Positions 47,357 to 56,184 of a DNA stretch of 64,000 nucleotides are shown in pieces. Source of the DNA: Hoeflea ulvae (GTDB lineage: Bacteria > Pseudomonadota > Alphaproteobacteria > Rhizobiales > Rhizobiaceae); assembly GCF_026619435.1 (NCBI RefSeq), contig NZ_JAOVZQ010000001.1:2549501-2613500 (forward strand). Direction: 5' to 3'. The stretch's first letter is position 1. Each line of letters begins with the position of its first letter. Both the position numbers and the translations under genes were made by a program. The notes under the pieces are model-generated. The model saw only the letters and a list, made by a program, of their open reading frames with translations. It made no database searches and had not been told where the DNA came from.

Positions 47357-48373
47357 ATGGAACGAAGCGTAGGACTTGGCGGGCGTGCCAGAAGCGGTGA
47401 CCGGCAAAAATTCCGGGTCGCACTCCTCCCGCTCAACAATTTCACCCTGAACGCCTTTTCGGGCTTTGTGGACGCGCTTCGGCTGGCGGCAGACGCCGGC
47501 GGGCGCAGCCGGCAGATCGAATGCGGCTGGTCGATCGTCGGCCATGACGCGGTCCGTGCCAGCTGCGGATTGGCGGTCACCCCGGACCAGCTGCCGCCTG
47601 ATCCCGCAACGGTTGACTATATCGCCGTCTGCGGCGGCAATGATTACCGCCTGCGTCAGCAACCCGAATGGCTCGATACCTATCTGCGCGCGGCTGCCGA
47701 TGCCGGAACCACGCTGATCGGCCTGTGCACAGGCACCTTCAACATAGCCCGCGCCGGTCTGATGGAAGGCCGGACAGCCTGCGTGCACTGGAATGTGCAT
47801 GAGGAGTTTCGGGACCAGTTTCCGGGTATACGGACCGTGTCGGATCGCATTTTCCTCGACAATGGAAACCGCATTTCCTGCGCGGGCTCGACAGGCGCAT
47901 CGGATCTGGCGCTCTATCTGGTCTCGCGCCATTGCGGGGCAGAGCTTGCCCAGCAAAGCCTTCGGCACATGATCCTGAACCGTCAGCGCGACGCCAATTT
48001 CCCGCAGCCGCAGTTTGTCAACGACACGCAGGACATCCTCGACGGAGTGGTGCGGCGGTGCATCAACCTGATGGAGCAGACCCTGAACGTGCCGATCTCG
48101 ATGGCGGAACTGGCACAGAAGTCGGGCATGAGCGAACGCCAGCTTGCCCGGCGGTTTCGCGCCAGCCTGGGCCAGCCGCCATCGCGCTACTATCGGTTCG
48201 TGCGTCTGAGATATGGCGCCTGGCGGCTGATCCACACCACCGACAGCGTCACCCAGATCGCCCTGGATTCAGGCTTTTCAGACGGATCGCATTTCCATCG
48301 CGAATTCTGCAAGGAGTTCGGTGCCTCGCCCAACCGGTATCGCAAGACAACCGCCGGAGAGCGCTTCCTGTGA
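47357..48373 (+). CDS. GATase1-like AraC family regulator
   Basis: About 338 residues. A DJ-1/PfpI-type domain lies at about 20-190 with the GLCTGTFNIARAGL elbow, and an AraC HTH at about 235-330 (MAELAQKSGMSERQLARRFRASLGQPPSRYYR; SVTQIALDSGFSDGSHFHREFCKEFGASPNRYR). Regulators of this layout activate genes for amino-acid and quaternary-amine breakdown. It is divergent from the TRAP-racemase operon, which it probably activates. An earlier TTG at 47336 is in frame; the ATG at 47357 with AGGA upstream is preferred. Confidence 0.93.
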   Translation: MERSVGLGGRARSGDRQKFRVALLPLNNFTLNAFSGFVDALRLAADAGGRSRQIECGWSIVGHDAVRASCGLAVTPDQLPPDPATVDYIAVCGGNDYRLRQQPEWLDTYLRAAADAGTTLIGLCTGTFNIARAGLMEGRTACVHWNVHEEFRDQFPGIRTVSDRIFLDNGNRISCAGSTGASDLALYLVSRHCGAELAQQSLRHMILNRQRDANFPQPQFVNDTQDILDGVVRRCINLMEQTLNVPISMAELAQKSGMSERQLARRFRASLGQPPSRYYRFVRLRYGAWRLIHTTDSVTQIALDSGFSDGSHFHREFCKEFGASPNRYRKTTAGERFL

Positions 48374-48457
48374 CCGGACTTAGCCTGCCGCAAATGTGTG
48401 TCGGCAAGTGAAGTTCAAACCACCTGGAAACTGCAAGCGTGGAGACTGCGGCGCGCG

Positions 48458-48922
48458 TCAGATCCAGCGCCGCACCTTGCGGCAATAGGTTTCGTACTGG
48501 AATCCGAAATTGGCGAGCAGATGGTTTTCCTCGCGTCTGACCGCGAGAAAGTGGGTCAGCAGCGCGTCCACCGGCGCCAGCAGCACGAACCAGCCATTTG
48601 ATGACACAAGGCCCATGCCGATGATCAGCAGGAGATTGGCGACATAGATCGGGTTGCGGCTGAAGCGGAACGGGCCCTGGGTGACCAGGTGGCTCGAGCG
48701 GCGGTTGGGCAGGATGGTGGTATGGGCTTCATGCAGCGTGCGCATCGCCCACAGATCGATGCCCAGTGCCAGGCAGATCAACAACAGCCCGGCAGGCCGG
48801 GCGCCGATGAATTGCAGCGCGACAGGCGAGATCAGGTGCAACAGGATCGCGCTCAAGGTCAGTCCGACAAGCAGCAATGGCGGCCAGGGAATGAAATTGG
48901 GTCTCGCCCGGTAGGCGTTCAT
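48458..48922 (-). CDS. Isoprenylcysteine methyltransferase-like membrane protein
   Basis: 154 residues with about four membrane segments, ICMT/PEMT-like family. The conserved SAM-site region is visible: LVTQGPFRFSRNPIYVANLLLIIGMGLVSSNGW, then EENHLLANFGFQYETYCRKVRRWI. Bacterial members may methylate lipids or small hydrophobic molecules; the substrate is unknown. The gene is 46 bases from the acyltransferase-like gene upstream on the same strand and may be co-transcribed with it. Confidence 0.88.
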   Translation of the reverse strand: MNAYRARPNFIPWPPLLLVGLTLSAILLHLISPVALQFIGARPAGLLLICLALGIDLWAMRTLHEAHTTILPNRRSSHLVTQGPFRFSRNPIYVANLLLIIGMGLVSSNGWFVLLAPVDALLTHFLAVRREENHLLANFGFQYETYCRKVRRWI

Positions 48923-48968
48923 GCGATCGCGTCCTTGTTGTCCGCGGGGCAGCGCCCGCTATGTGCTG

Positions 48969-49961
48969 TCACTCCGGCGCGGCCATCTGGCTGGCTGCCG
49001 TGCATTGCTCGGCAACCGCCGGAATGCGGGCATCCGACTCCGGCGTGATCTCGCCTGCCATGAAGCCGTCGAACATCCCTTGCGAGATCAGTTCATCGGT
49101 CACGCACAGGCAGAACCGCGAACAGAATTCCGCGCTATTGCCATCCGCACATCCGGCTTCGCATTCGGCAACAAAGCCGGGAAGGGGATCGACCGGCCTT
49201 GGCGGCGCCAACTGGGATGTGGTCCAGACCAGGGTCAGGAGCACTGGTTGGTGCAGCAGATAAAAGGCCAGACTATGGCGGCCGAAATAGCGGGTGATGC
49301 CGGCCAGGCGGTTATCCCCGGTTTTCACATTGGCCAGGCGTTCGGTGAACTTTGTGGCGATGGAAAGCTTTGCCGCGCCCATGCCGATCAGGAATGGTCC
49401 GAGCCACGGCATCAGCGGCACATAGTCGTTCGAGCGCGGCGGGACGGTCGACAGCCCGACCCAGTGCAGCCAGACCGGATTGAACATGTCGGCCCGGAAG
49501 ACGAGCGGCAGGACGATGCAGCCGATGCCGGCCAGCACCGTCACCACCGCCGGGAGCCGCAGAAACGCCAACCCGATCACGCTCGACGCCGCAATCGCAT
49601 GCAGAATGCCGAAATAGATGAAGGTGTCCGGCGTGGCGAAGAAGGTGACAAGGGTGATCAGCGCGGCGGCGCCGGCGACCATGCCGAGCCGCTTGAGGAA
49701 CGGCTGCAACCTGATGCCGGTGCTGTGGGCCAGCATCAGGCTCACGCCCGCCAGGAACAGAAAGCCGCCGGCAATCGACCTTGCATAGACCTTGAACAGG
49801 CCATGGGTGGTGGTGCCGTGGTCGAGATAGCCGAATTGTTCGATATCCCAGGAAAAATGGTAGCTGGCCATGGCCAGCAATGCCAGTCCGCGCGCCAGGT
49901 CCAGGACCTCGATCCGTCGTCCCGGGATTTGCGGCGAAGCCGTGTTGGCCGTGTCGGTCAA
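48969..49961 (-). CDS. DUF1624 / HGSNAT-like membrane protein
   Basis: About 330 residues with about eight membrane segments. The N-terminal RRIEVLDLARGLALLAMASYHFSWDIEQFGY matches the heparan-alpha-glucosaminide acetyltransferase-like DUF1624 family, with the transmembrane His. The C-terminal 70 residues are soluble and hold six cysteines (CEAGCADGNSAEFCSRFCLC), typical of the rhizobial form. Start codons are unclear: a GTG at 50009 has no ribosome site, while a TTG at 49961 has GGAGAG six bases upstream, so I use 49961. It probably transfers acetyl groups to an envelope sugar, by family inference. Confidence 0.82.
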   Translation of the reverse strand: MTDTANTASPQIPGRRIEVLDLARGLALLAMASYHFSWDIEQFGYLDHGTTTHGLFKVYARSIAGGFLFLAGVSLMLAHSTGIRLQPFLKRLGMVAGAAALITLVTFFATPDTFIYFGILHAIAASSVIGLAFLRLPAVVTVLAGIGCIVLPLVFRADMFNPVWLHWVGLSTVPPRSNDYVPLMPWLGPFLIGMGAAKLSIATKFTERLANVKTGDNRLAGITRYFGRHSLAFYLLHQPVLLTLVWTTSQLAPPRPVDPLPGFVAECEAGCADGNSAEFCSRFCLCVTDELISQGMFDGFMAGEITPESDARIPAVAEQCTAASQMAAPE

Positions 49962-50077
49962 GCGTGTCTCTCCAATTGCGGGCGTTGGGCCATGCCGCCC
50001 ACTCACCACCCAATGCCAGCAAAACCATGGCGCGCAACCGAACCCGCGGCCAAAGGGCTGCGGTCAACCGGATCCGC

Positions 50078-51001
50078 CTATGGTTCCACCTTGATAGGCG
50101 CCGCCGACGGCTTGTTGCCGCTGCTGGCGACGAACAGTCCGGCCAGCACCAGCACCAGCGCGCCGACCAGCGACAGCGACAGCGGCTCGCCCAGGATGAT
50201 CACCCCCAGCGCCACGCCGAACACCGGCACCATGTTGACCGATAGCGAAAACCGCGAATAGCCGATCGCCCGGATCAGCGTGAAGCGCATGATATAGGCG
50301 ATGCCGGTGGGAAACACGCCAAGATAGATCAGCGATGCCAGCGCCTGTCCGGACAGTCCCGATACGAGCAGCGGGCCGTCGACGACGAGTGCCAGCGGCA
50401 GAAGTGCTGCGGTGCCGATCCCCAGCGCCAGGCAGGCCAGGCGCACCGGCGGCATGGCAATGCGGCGGATCAGCAGCCCGGCCGTCACATAGCACAGCGA
50501 GGCGCCGACGGCGGCCAGGATGCCCAGCACCGGACCGCCGCTCAGCCCGGAGACGATGCTCGGTCCGACCAGCACCAGAATGCCGGAAAATCCCAGCAGC
50601 ACCGCCAGCACCTTGCGCGTCGACAGGCGGTCGTCGTCGGTCATGAAATGGCTGCCGATCAGCGCCATGAACGGCCCCGTGCCCATCAGCAGCGCCAGCA
50701 CGCCTGCGCCGACGGTCTTGCCGGCCCAGGCAACCAGCACGAACGGAATCACCACATTGAGCAGCGCCATGCCGATGATCAGCGCCCACTGATTGCGGCT
50801 TTGCGGCCAGACCATGCCGCGCCAGATGGCATAGGGCAAAAGCACCAGAAAGCCGATGCCGACCCGGATCGCCGCCAGCCACACCGGTCCGGTTTCAGGC
50901 ACTGCCACCCGGATGGCGATGAAGCCCGAGGCCCAGATCAGCGCGGTCACGGTCATCAGCGCCAGATCCAGCCGGGTCGGCGCGCGCAGGGCTTGGCTCA
51001 T
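50078..51001 (-). CDS. EamA/DMT family transporter
   Basis: 307 residues with ten membrane segments in two EamA repeats (ALIWASGFIAIRVAV; LIYLGVFPTGIAYIMRFTLI). Members export amino acids or other metabolites. The ATG at 51001 overlaps the stop of the DUF3253 gene by 4 bases (ATGA), so the two are translationally coupled and end a three-gene operon DUF599-DUF3253-EamA. The cargo is unknown. Confidence 0.93.
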   Translation of the reverse strand: MSQALRAPTRLDLALMTVTALIWASGFIAIRVAVPETGPVWLAAIRVGIGFLVLLPYAIWRGMVWPQSRNQWALIIGMALLNVVIPFVLVAWAGKTVGAGVLALLMGTGPFMALIGSHFMTDDDRLSTRKVLAVLLGFSGILVLVGPSIVSGLSGGPVLGILAAVGASLCYVTAGLLIRRIAMPPVRLACLALGIGTAALLPLALVVDGPLLVSGLSGQALASLIYLGVFPTGIAYIMRFTLIRAIGYSRFSLSVNMVPVFGVALGVIILGEPLSLSLVGALVLVLAGLFVASSGNKPSAAPIKVEP

Positions 51002-51306
51002 TCGCTGTCCGGAAGTTTCGTTGCGGGCAGGGAGAGCCGGTAGACGCCGCGGAAGCTGGCGGGGTCGACGGCCTTGCCCTTGCGCCGGATCTCGATTTCG
51101 CCGGCCTTGGCCATGTCGACCGCCACCGACCGCATCGGCTTCATCAGGCGGCTCCATTTCTGCTCGTCGGAGCCGACCAGCGCGCGGGCGGCGTCAAAGG
51201 GGCTGATGGTCTTGCCCGGCTCCATCGCGTTGAGCAGGTCAAGAATGGCGGTGCGCAGTGCGGCGGGGCCATGAGAGGCGGGGGCGTGGGAAGATCTGGA
51301 TGTCAC
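50998..51306 (-). CDS. DUF3253 family protein
   Basis: 102 residues. The body (LRTAILDLLNAMEPGKTISPFDAARALVGSDEQKWSRLMKPMRSVAVDMAKAGEIEIRRKGKAVDP) is a winged-helix-like DUF3253 domain of unknown function, with AFRGVYRL-type end. The start is a GTG at 51306 that overlaps the stop of the DUF599 gene as GTGA; the frame extends further upstream, but only as the shadow of that gene. Its own stop overlaps the EamA start. It lies in the middle of a tightly coupled operon. Confidence 0.87.
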   Translation of the reverse strand: MTSRSSHAPASHGPAALRTAILDLLNAMEPGKTISPFDAARALVGSDEQKWSRLMKPMRSVAVDMAKAGEIEIRRKGKAVDPASFRGVYRLSLPATKLPDSE

Positions 51307-51998
51307 GGGAGAGGGGTGCCTTTGAGGATCGCGGCGCGCGCGTTTGAAAAGAATTGCCGCCTGAGCAGCACCAGTATCACCAGGGTGGTCGATCCGATCA
51401 GAACCCATGGGCCCGCAAACCAGCCGAGATAGCCGATGGACAGGAAGATTGCCCGCAGGCCCGCATTGAAATGCTTGCCGCCGAGGATGTTGAGCGAGGC
51501 CGCCCGGTTGGCGGCGGCGTCGAGTTCCATCCTGTCGTCGGGCAGGTCGTCCTTCATCGGGATCGCGCCGAACAGGATCGAGGAATAGTTGAACAGCCGG
51601 TAGGACCAACCGAACTTGAAAAAGGCATAGGCGAAGATCCCGATCAACCCGAACACCTTGAGTTCGAACAATGCCCGGTCCGCCACCAGCGGGATCGGCA
51701 GGTCGTCGGCGACCCTGAGCACTTCCTCGGTGGCGCCCAGCAGCGCGAAACATCCACCGATGGCGAGAATCGTGGTCGAGGCAAAAAACGCCGTGCCGTT
51801 TTGCAGGCCCGCCATGATCGCGGTGTCGATCATTCTGAGATCCCGCCGCGCCGCCACATGCATCCAGCGCTTGCGGTGCTGGTTCATGGCCGTCGTCAGG
51901 CTCACCCGCCCGATGGGCATGTGATTGTTCGAGGCGAAGGAGAATCCTATCCACCCCAATGCGAACCAGGCAATCGCCACGTAATCGAAGTTTGTCAT
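51303..51998 (-). CDS. DUF599 family membrane protein
   Basis: 231 residues with about five membrane segments (YVAIAWFALGWIGFSFA at the start; FGLIGIFAYAFFKFGWSYRLFNY later). The MNQHRKRWMHVAARRDLRMIDTAIMAGLQNGTAFFASTTIL block is the DUF599 signature. Function is unknown. The ATG at 51998 gives the family N-terminus, although no clear ribosome site precedes it. It is the first gene of the DUF599-DUF3253-EamA operon. Confidence 0.88.
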   Translation of the reverse strand: MTNFDYVAIAWFALGWIGFSFASNNHMPIGRVSLTTAMNQHRKRWMHVAARRDLRMIDTAIMAGLQNGTAFFASTTILAIGGCFALLGATEEVLRVADDLPIPLVADRALFELKVFGLIGIFAYAFFKFGWSYRLFNYSSILFGAIPMKDDLPDDRMELDAAANRAASLNILGGKHFNAGLRAIFLSIGYLGWFAGPWVLIGSTTLVILVLLRRQFFSNARAAILKGTPLP

Positions 51999-52307
51999 GA
52001 CATGGTTTTGGCACGATGCGCCGCGCTTGGCAAAGCCCATGTTGAGCCCGTCCACGGTAACCAATCTTTCATTCCTGTGGTCGAACTGTGAATGATCCGG
52101 AATGGCTGTTTTTGACGATAAACCCGTAAGTTGTTGATATTTCGATCAGCCATGCAAAAACGACATGACTGGCCTGTGGAATTGGCCACGGAAATGCCTT
52201 TTTTGCAGTTGCGAAAAGAATTTAAATCGTTAAACCGCCCCTCCTGCGCTGAGCGAGATCCAAAATGGATGACGCGGCCCGAAATTGGCACTTCAACCGG
52301 AGCCCTC
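51999..52307. other. Divergent intergenic region of about 310 bases
   Basis: It holds the start region of DUF599 on one side and, on the plus strand, a possible promoter at 52112-52141 (TTGACG, 18 bases, GATATT) for the small membrane protein. Nothing else is visible. Confidence 0.4.
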
Positions 52308-52409
52308 ATGGAAGATACCGTACACAAGTCCTGCTGGGGCATCACTGCCCGTGCAGTCATCGGCTTTTCTGGAATTCTCGCACTGGCCTATCTTTTCGGC
52401 GGCATCTGA
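52308..52409 (+). CDS. Small single-span membrane protein, 33 residues
   Basis: The ATG at 52308 is preceded by GGAG with a 6-base gap. The product is MEDTVHKSCWGI followed by one membrane helix (VIGFSGILALAYLFGGI). A strong terminator follows 22 bases after the stop, and a promoter candidate lies 170 bases upstream, so this looks like a complete small gene. An in-frame ATG at 52269 would give 46 residues but has no ribosome site. I recognise no family. Small size keeps confidence moderate. Confidence 0.55.
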   Translation: MEDTVHKSCWGITARAVIGFSGILALAYLFGGI

Positions 52410-52431
52410 GCCCAAGCCTCGACGACCCTCA

Positions 52432-52467
52432 AGCAGCGCCTGACCAAAGCGGTCGGCGCTGCTTTTT
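52432..52467 (+). terminator. Rho-independent terminator after the small membrane protein gene
   Basis: Outer stem AGCAGCGCC/GGCGCTGCT with an inner TGACC/GGTC pairing, followed by a T-run to 52467. Confidence 0.85.
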
Positions 52468-52599
52468 CATGTCCGCCGTCGGGTTTTCCCAACTCCGCGC
52501 TGCCGCTGTCGCTCAAGCGGCACCGGACGTCGGTGGATTGACGGTCCGGCTCATGCCGCGCATGTAATGTGGCTGTGATCACCGGAGCAGCCGCGAGCC

Positions 52600-54001
52600 A
52601 TGTTTTTATCTGTCTTTGATGTCTTCAAGATCGGCGTCGGTCCGTCGAGCTCCCACACCATGGGGCCGATGTCGGCTGCCGTGCGCTTTCTCGACGAGAT
52701 CGCAGGTCCCGACTGGCCCCGCCCGGTTGGCGCGAAGGTCGAGAGTATAAAGGTCAGCCTGCACGGCTCGCTGGCCTTCACCGGCATCGGCCACGGCACG
52801 GGCAGGGCGGTGGTGCTCGGCCTCACCGGCGAGTTGCCCGATCAGGTCGATCCCGACCGCATGGACGACATCATTTCAGGCGTCGAGAAAAGCCGGCAGA
52901 TCAGCCCGCCCGGTCATCCGACCTATCATTTCGATCCGGCCACCGATCTGGTCTTCGACAAGAAGCAGCCCTTGCCCGGCCACGCCAACGGCATGGCGTT
53001 CACCGCCTTTGACCGCGATGGCGCGATGCTTTTGCGCCGGGTCTATTATTCCGTCGGCGGCGGCTTCGTCGTCACCGACACCGAACTCGAAGCCCTCAAG
53101 AGCACCAGCAAGGCGCCGGTCGACAAGACCGTGCCCTATCCCTTCGGCAACGCCAAGCAAATGCTCGAAATGGCGGCAAGCTCGGGCCTCTCGATTGCCC
53201 AGATGAAGCGCGCCAATGAGGAAAGCCATATCAGCCGCGAGGAGCTCGATGCCGGGCTCGACCGGATCTGGAGCGCCATGAACGGCTGCATCGACCGCGG
53301 GCTGGCGGGCGAGGGCATCATGCCGGGCGGGCTCAAGGTGCGCCGCCGCGCCCGCGTCATTCATGACAAGTTGCAGGAAGAGTGGCGGCAGAACCGGCGC
53401 AACCCGCTGCTGGCCAATGACTGGCTCAGCGTCTTTGCCATGGCGGTCAACGAGGAAAACGCTTCCGGCGGCCGTGTGGTCACCGCGCCCACCAATGGCG
53501 CGGCCGGGGTGATTCCCGCCACCATCCGCTACGTGCTGAAATTCCACGACGGCGCCGACCAGGAATCGGTTCGTGACTATCTGCTGACGGCCGCTGCGGT
53601 TGGCGGCATCATCAAGCACAATGCGTCGATCTCCGGCGCCGAGGTCGGGTGCCAGTGGCGAGGTCGGTTCGGCTGCGGCCATGTCGGCGGCAGGGCTTGC
53701 CGCAGTCATGGGCGGCACGCCCGAGCAGATCGAGAATGCCGCCGAAATCGCGCTCGAGCATCATCTCGGCATGACCTGCGATCCCGTCGGCGGGCTGGTC
53801 CAGGTGCCCTGCATCGAGCGCAATGCGCTGGGCGCGGTCAAGGCGGTCACCGCGGCCTCGCTTGCGATGAAGGGCGACGGCCAGCATTTCGTGCCGCTCG
53901 ACGCCTGCATCGAGACCATGCGGCAGACCGGTCTCGACATGAACGAGCGCTACAAGGAGACCTCCACCGGCGGCCTCGCGGTCAATGTGGTGGAGTGCTG
54001 A
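52600..54001 (+). pseudogene. sdaA: L-serine ammonia-lyase (single-chain, iron-sulfur), frameshifted
   Basis: The joined product is about 466 residues. It deaminates L-serine to pyruvate with a 4Fe-4S cluster. The N-terminal beta domain starts MFLSVFDVFKIGVGPSSSHTMGPM; the alpha domain has [13 protein letters not shown] and, after the break, [20 protein letters not shown] and [17 protein letters not shown] with cluster cysteines. The frame is broken at 53652-53660: removing the T at 53656 restores [11 protein letters not shown]. The interrupting nonamer CCAGTGGCG is the same as in the FAD/GcvT gene. It stands alone. The gene is probably functional if the shift is an error. Confidence 0.9.
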
Positions 54002-54073
54002 GCCTGTGGACGCCTGCGGCTTTCGCGCATCGGCGGGTTGACCCCGGCAGGCTCAGGCCCAATGTAACCGGCC

Positions 54074-54505
54074 ATGGCTCTTCATATGCTCAAACTCTGC
54101 GTCGGCGTCGAAAGCGTCGAAGATCAACGCGATTCGGTCCAGCGCCGTCTGGCGATGATGGCTGCGGCCGGTCACAAGCCGGAACAGGTCCACACCACCC
54201 GGATGGTGCCCAAGCGGGCGGCCGAACTCATTGATGGCGGCTCGCTCTATTGGGTGATCAAGGGCAATATCCAGGCCCGGCAGCGTTTTGTCGATGTCCG
54301 TCCCTTTGTCGATGTCGACGGGATTTCGCGCTGTCACCTGGTTCTCGAACCGGTTCTGCACGAAACAACATGGGCGCCGCGCCGTCCTTTCCAGGGCTGG
54401 CGCTATCTTGATCCCGATGATGCGCCGCCGGATCTGGGCAGTGCCGGCGCCGACGACATGCCGGCCGAACTGCGCCGCGAACTCGCCGGTCTCGGCCTGT
54501 TGTAG
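54074..54505 (+). CDS. DUF1489 family protein
   Basis: 143 residues. The alphaproteobacterial DUF1489 pattern is clear: LKLCVGVESVEDQ, HTTRMVPKRAAELIDGGSLYWVIKG, the QARQRFVDVRPFVDVDGISRCHLVLEP core and RPFQGWRYLDPDDAPPDL. The proteins are conserved single-copy with unknown function. The first ATG is at 54074; a second at codon 5 is possible. It lies downstream of sdaA, but with 72 bases between and no obvious functional link. Confidence 0.92.
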   Translation: MALHMLKLCVGVESVEDQRDSVQRRLAMMAAAGHKPEQVHTTRMVPKRAAELIDGGSLYWVIKGNIQARQRFVDVRPFVDVDGISRCHLVLEPVLHETTWAPRRPFQGWRYLDPDDAPPDLGSAGADDMPAELRRELAGLGLL

Positions 54506-54637
54506 CCCGGTGCGGCAGCACACGCCCTTGTGTTCGCTGGATAAAGCGCCACATTGTTGAATTATGTTCAAGGCCCGGACCCTGTTGCTTCACCCATGTG
54601 AGGGCGGTGGCCCGGCAAATGGTGAAACACTGCAGCA

Positions 54638-55411
54638 ATGGCCAAAGACAAGACCGGATCCGACAAGCAGATAACCAGACCCGGCGCGGCGCTGCCCGAA
54701 GGCACGCCGGTGTCATCGCGGTCGCAGATCGCGGAGTTCCTCACGGCCGCCAAGTCGATCGTGCCCGGCAGCGCCGGTTCGGGACGGCTGGCCTTTGCGC
54801 TCGACGCCACCATGAGCCGCCAGCCGACCTGGGACAGCGCCTGCAAGCTGCAGGCTGAAATGTTCGATGCCGTCGGCAAGACCGGCGGTCTCACGGTGCA
54901 ATTGGTCTATTTCCGGGGGCTTGGCGAATGCCGCGCCTCGCGCTGGGTTGATGACACGCGTCAACTGGCGGATCTGATGACCCGCATCGATTGCCGGGGC
55001 GGCCAGACCCAGATCGGCAGGGTCCTGCGCCATGTCGCCGACGAGGCGACCAGGAAGCCGGTGAGCGCGCTGGTCTTCATCGGTGACGCCATGGAGGAAG
55101 ACATCGACAAGCTCGCTGTCGTCGCCGGCGAGCTGGCGCTGCGCAAGGTGCCCTGTTTCATGTTTCACGAAGGCAATGACCCGGCCGCGGCAATCGGGTT
55201 TCGCGAGATCGCCCGCGTCACCGGCGGCGCCTATGTCCGCTTTGACCAGAATGCCGCATCCGAGCTTGCGGCGCTGCTGCGCGCGGTGGCCGCCTATGCC
55301 ACCGGCGGGCGGATGGCCCTTGAAAAATCCGGAGCGCCGGCGGCGCGGCTGCTGCTCGAGCAGATGGGCCCGCCCAAGGGCAAACCACAGGGAGGGGCCA
55401 AGCGCTCATGA
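54638..55411 (+). CDS. VWA-like domain protein
   Basis: 257 residues. A von Willebrand A-like fold spans about 45-225: LAFALDATMSRQPTWD contains a DxTxS metal-site variant at Asp56-Ser60, followed by LTVQLVYFRGLGECRASRW, a GGQTQIGRVLRHV second loop and LVFIGDAMEED as the third strand. No signal peptide, so it is probably cytoplasmic. Its stop overlaps the start of the membrane J-protein gene (ATGA), indicating coupled production. Function is unknown; a protein-quality or chaperone role with the J-protein is inference. Confidence 0.82.
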   Translation: MAKDKTGSDKQITRPGAALPEGTPVSSRSQIAEFLTAAKSIVPGSAGSGRLAFALDATMSRQPTWDSACKLQAEMFDAVGKTGGLTVQLVYFRGLGECRASRWVDDTRQLADLMTRIDCRGGQTQIGRVLRHVADEATRKPVSALVFIGDAMEEDIDKLAVVAGELALRKVPCFMFHEGNDPAAAIGFREIARVTGGAYVRFDQNAASELAALLRAVAAYATGGRMALEKSGAPAARLLLEQMGPPKGKPQGGAKRS

Positions 55412-56103
55412 GTCCGATCGCAGTTTTCTTCGGTGGAATACTGATCCTGCTGGCGCTGCTTGCCGGCCTGCTCAGCGTCAAGCCTGCCGCACTTGCCACA
55501 ACATTGCGCTACGCGCTTCCGGTGGCGACCGCCGGCCTGGGCGTTGTCATGACACTTGTCGGCCGCGCCAGCCTCGGTGTGCCGCTGCTGGCCTTTGCCG
55601 CCGCCATGTTTGCCCGGGCCCGCAGTGCCGCGCGCGCCACCCGCCAGCCCGGGGGGCAGTCCTATGTCCGCTCCGCAGCCCTGGAAATGGAGCTCGATCT
55701 CGACACCGGAGAAATGAATGGCCTGGTTCTGGCGGGGTCCTACGAGGGACGCGAGCTCAACGCCCTGGATGAGGCGGACCTCATGCAGTTGCATGCCGAG
55801 CTCGCCGGCGATCCGGAAAGCCTGTCGCTACTGGAGGCGTATCTTGACCGCCGAACGCCCGACTGGCGTGCCGGCTTTGACATGAATGAAGGTCCGGGGC
55901 TGGGCGCTGCGCCAAGCCCGGGCGCCATGACACATCAGGAGGCCTACGAGGTCCTTGGTCTTGCTCCGGGGGCGAGTGAAGCCGAGATCCGCGAGGCGCA
56001 TCGCCGCCTCATGAAGCGGATGCATCCCGATGCGGGCGGTTCGGCCTTTCTTGCTGGCCGGATTAGTGAAGCCAAAGCTGTCCTCTTGAATCGACATGAC
56101 TGA
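55408..56103 (+). CDS. Membrane-anchored J-domain protein
   Basis: 231 residues. Two hydrophobic segments lie at about 3-22 and 38-68; a soluble middle part follows (LEMELDLDTGEMNGLVLAGSYEGRELNALDEADLMQLHAEL). A short J domain ends the protein, with HPD at 206-208 in LMKRMHPDAGGS. This layout resembles TIM14/Pam18-like proteins and would recruit DnaK to the membrane. It is coupled to the VWA-like gene by a 4-base overlap and ends before a bidirectional hairpin. Confidence 0.9.
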   Translation: MSPIAVFFGGILILLALLAGLLSVKPAALATTLRYALPVATAGLGVVMTLVGRASLGVPLLAFAAAMFARARSAARATRQPGGQSYVRSAALEMELDLDTGEMNGLVLAGSYEGRELNALDEADLMQLHAELAGDPESLSLLEAYLDRRTPDWRAGFDMNEGPGLGAAPSPGAMTHQEAYEVLGLAPGASEAEIREAHRRLMKRMHPDAGGSAFLAGRISEAKAVLLNRHD

Positions 56104-56158
56104 ATTTCCCCGTATACGCAGTACAAAAACGTGGATTGATCCGGGCTCGATGGCCCGG

Positions 56159-56183
56159 CCGCAGCATTGAACAAATGCTGCGG
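56159..56183. terminator. Hairpin between convergent J-protein and DacF genes
   Basis: A perfect 10-base stem CCGCAGCATT and its complement with a GAACA loop, one base beyond the DacF stop. No T-run; position between convergent genes supports termination or 3' protection. Confidence 0.6.
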
Positions 56184-56184
56184 A

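Noticed and set aside
50998..52014. A 338-residue version of the DUF3253 protein
   Set aside because: The upstream two thirds of that frame lie inside the DUF599 gene and read as low-complexity shadow sequence; the GTG overlapping the DUF599 stop gives the normal domain.
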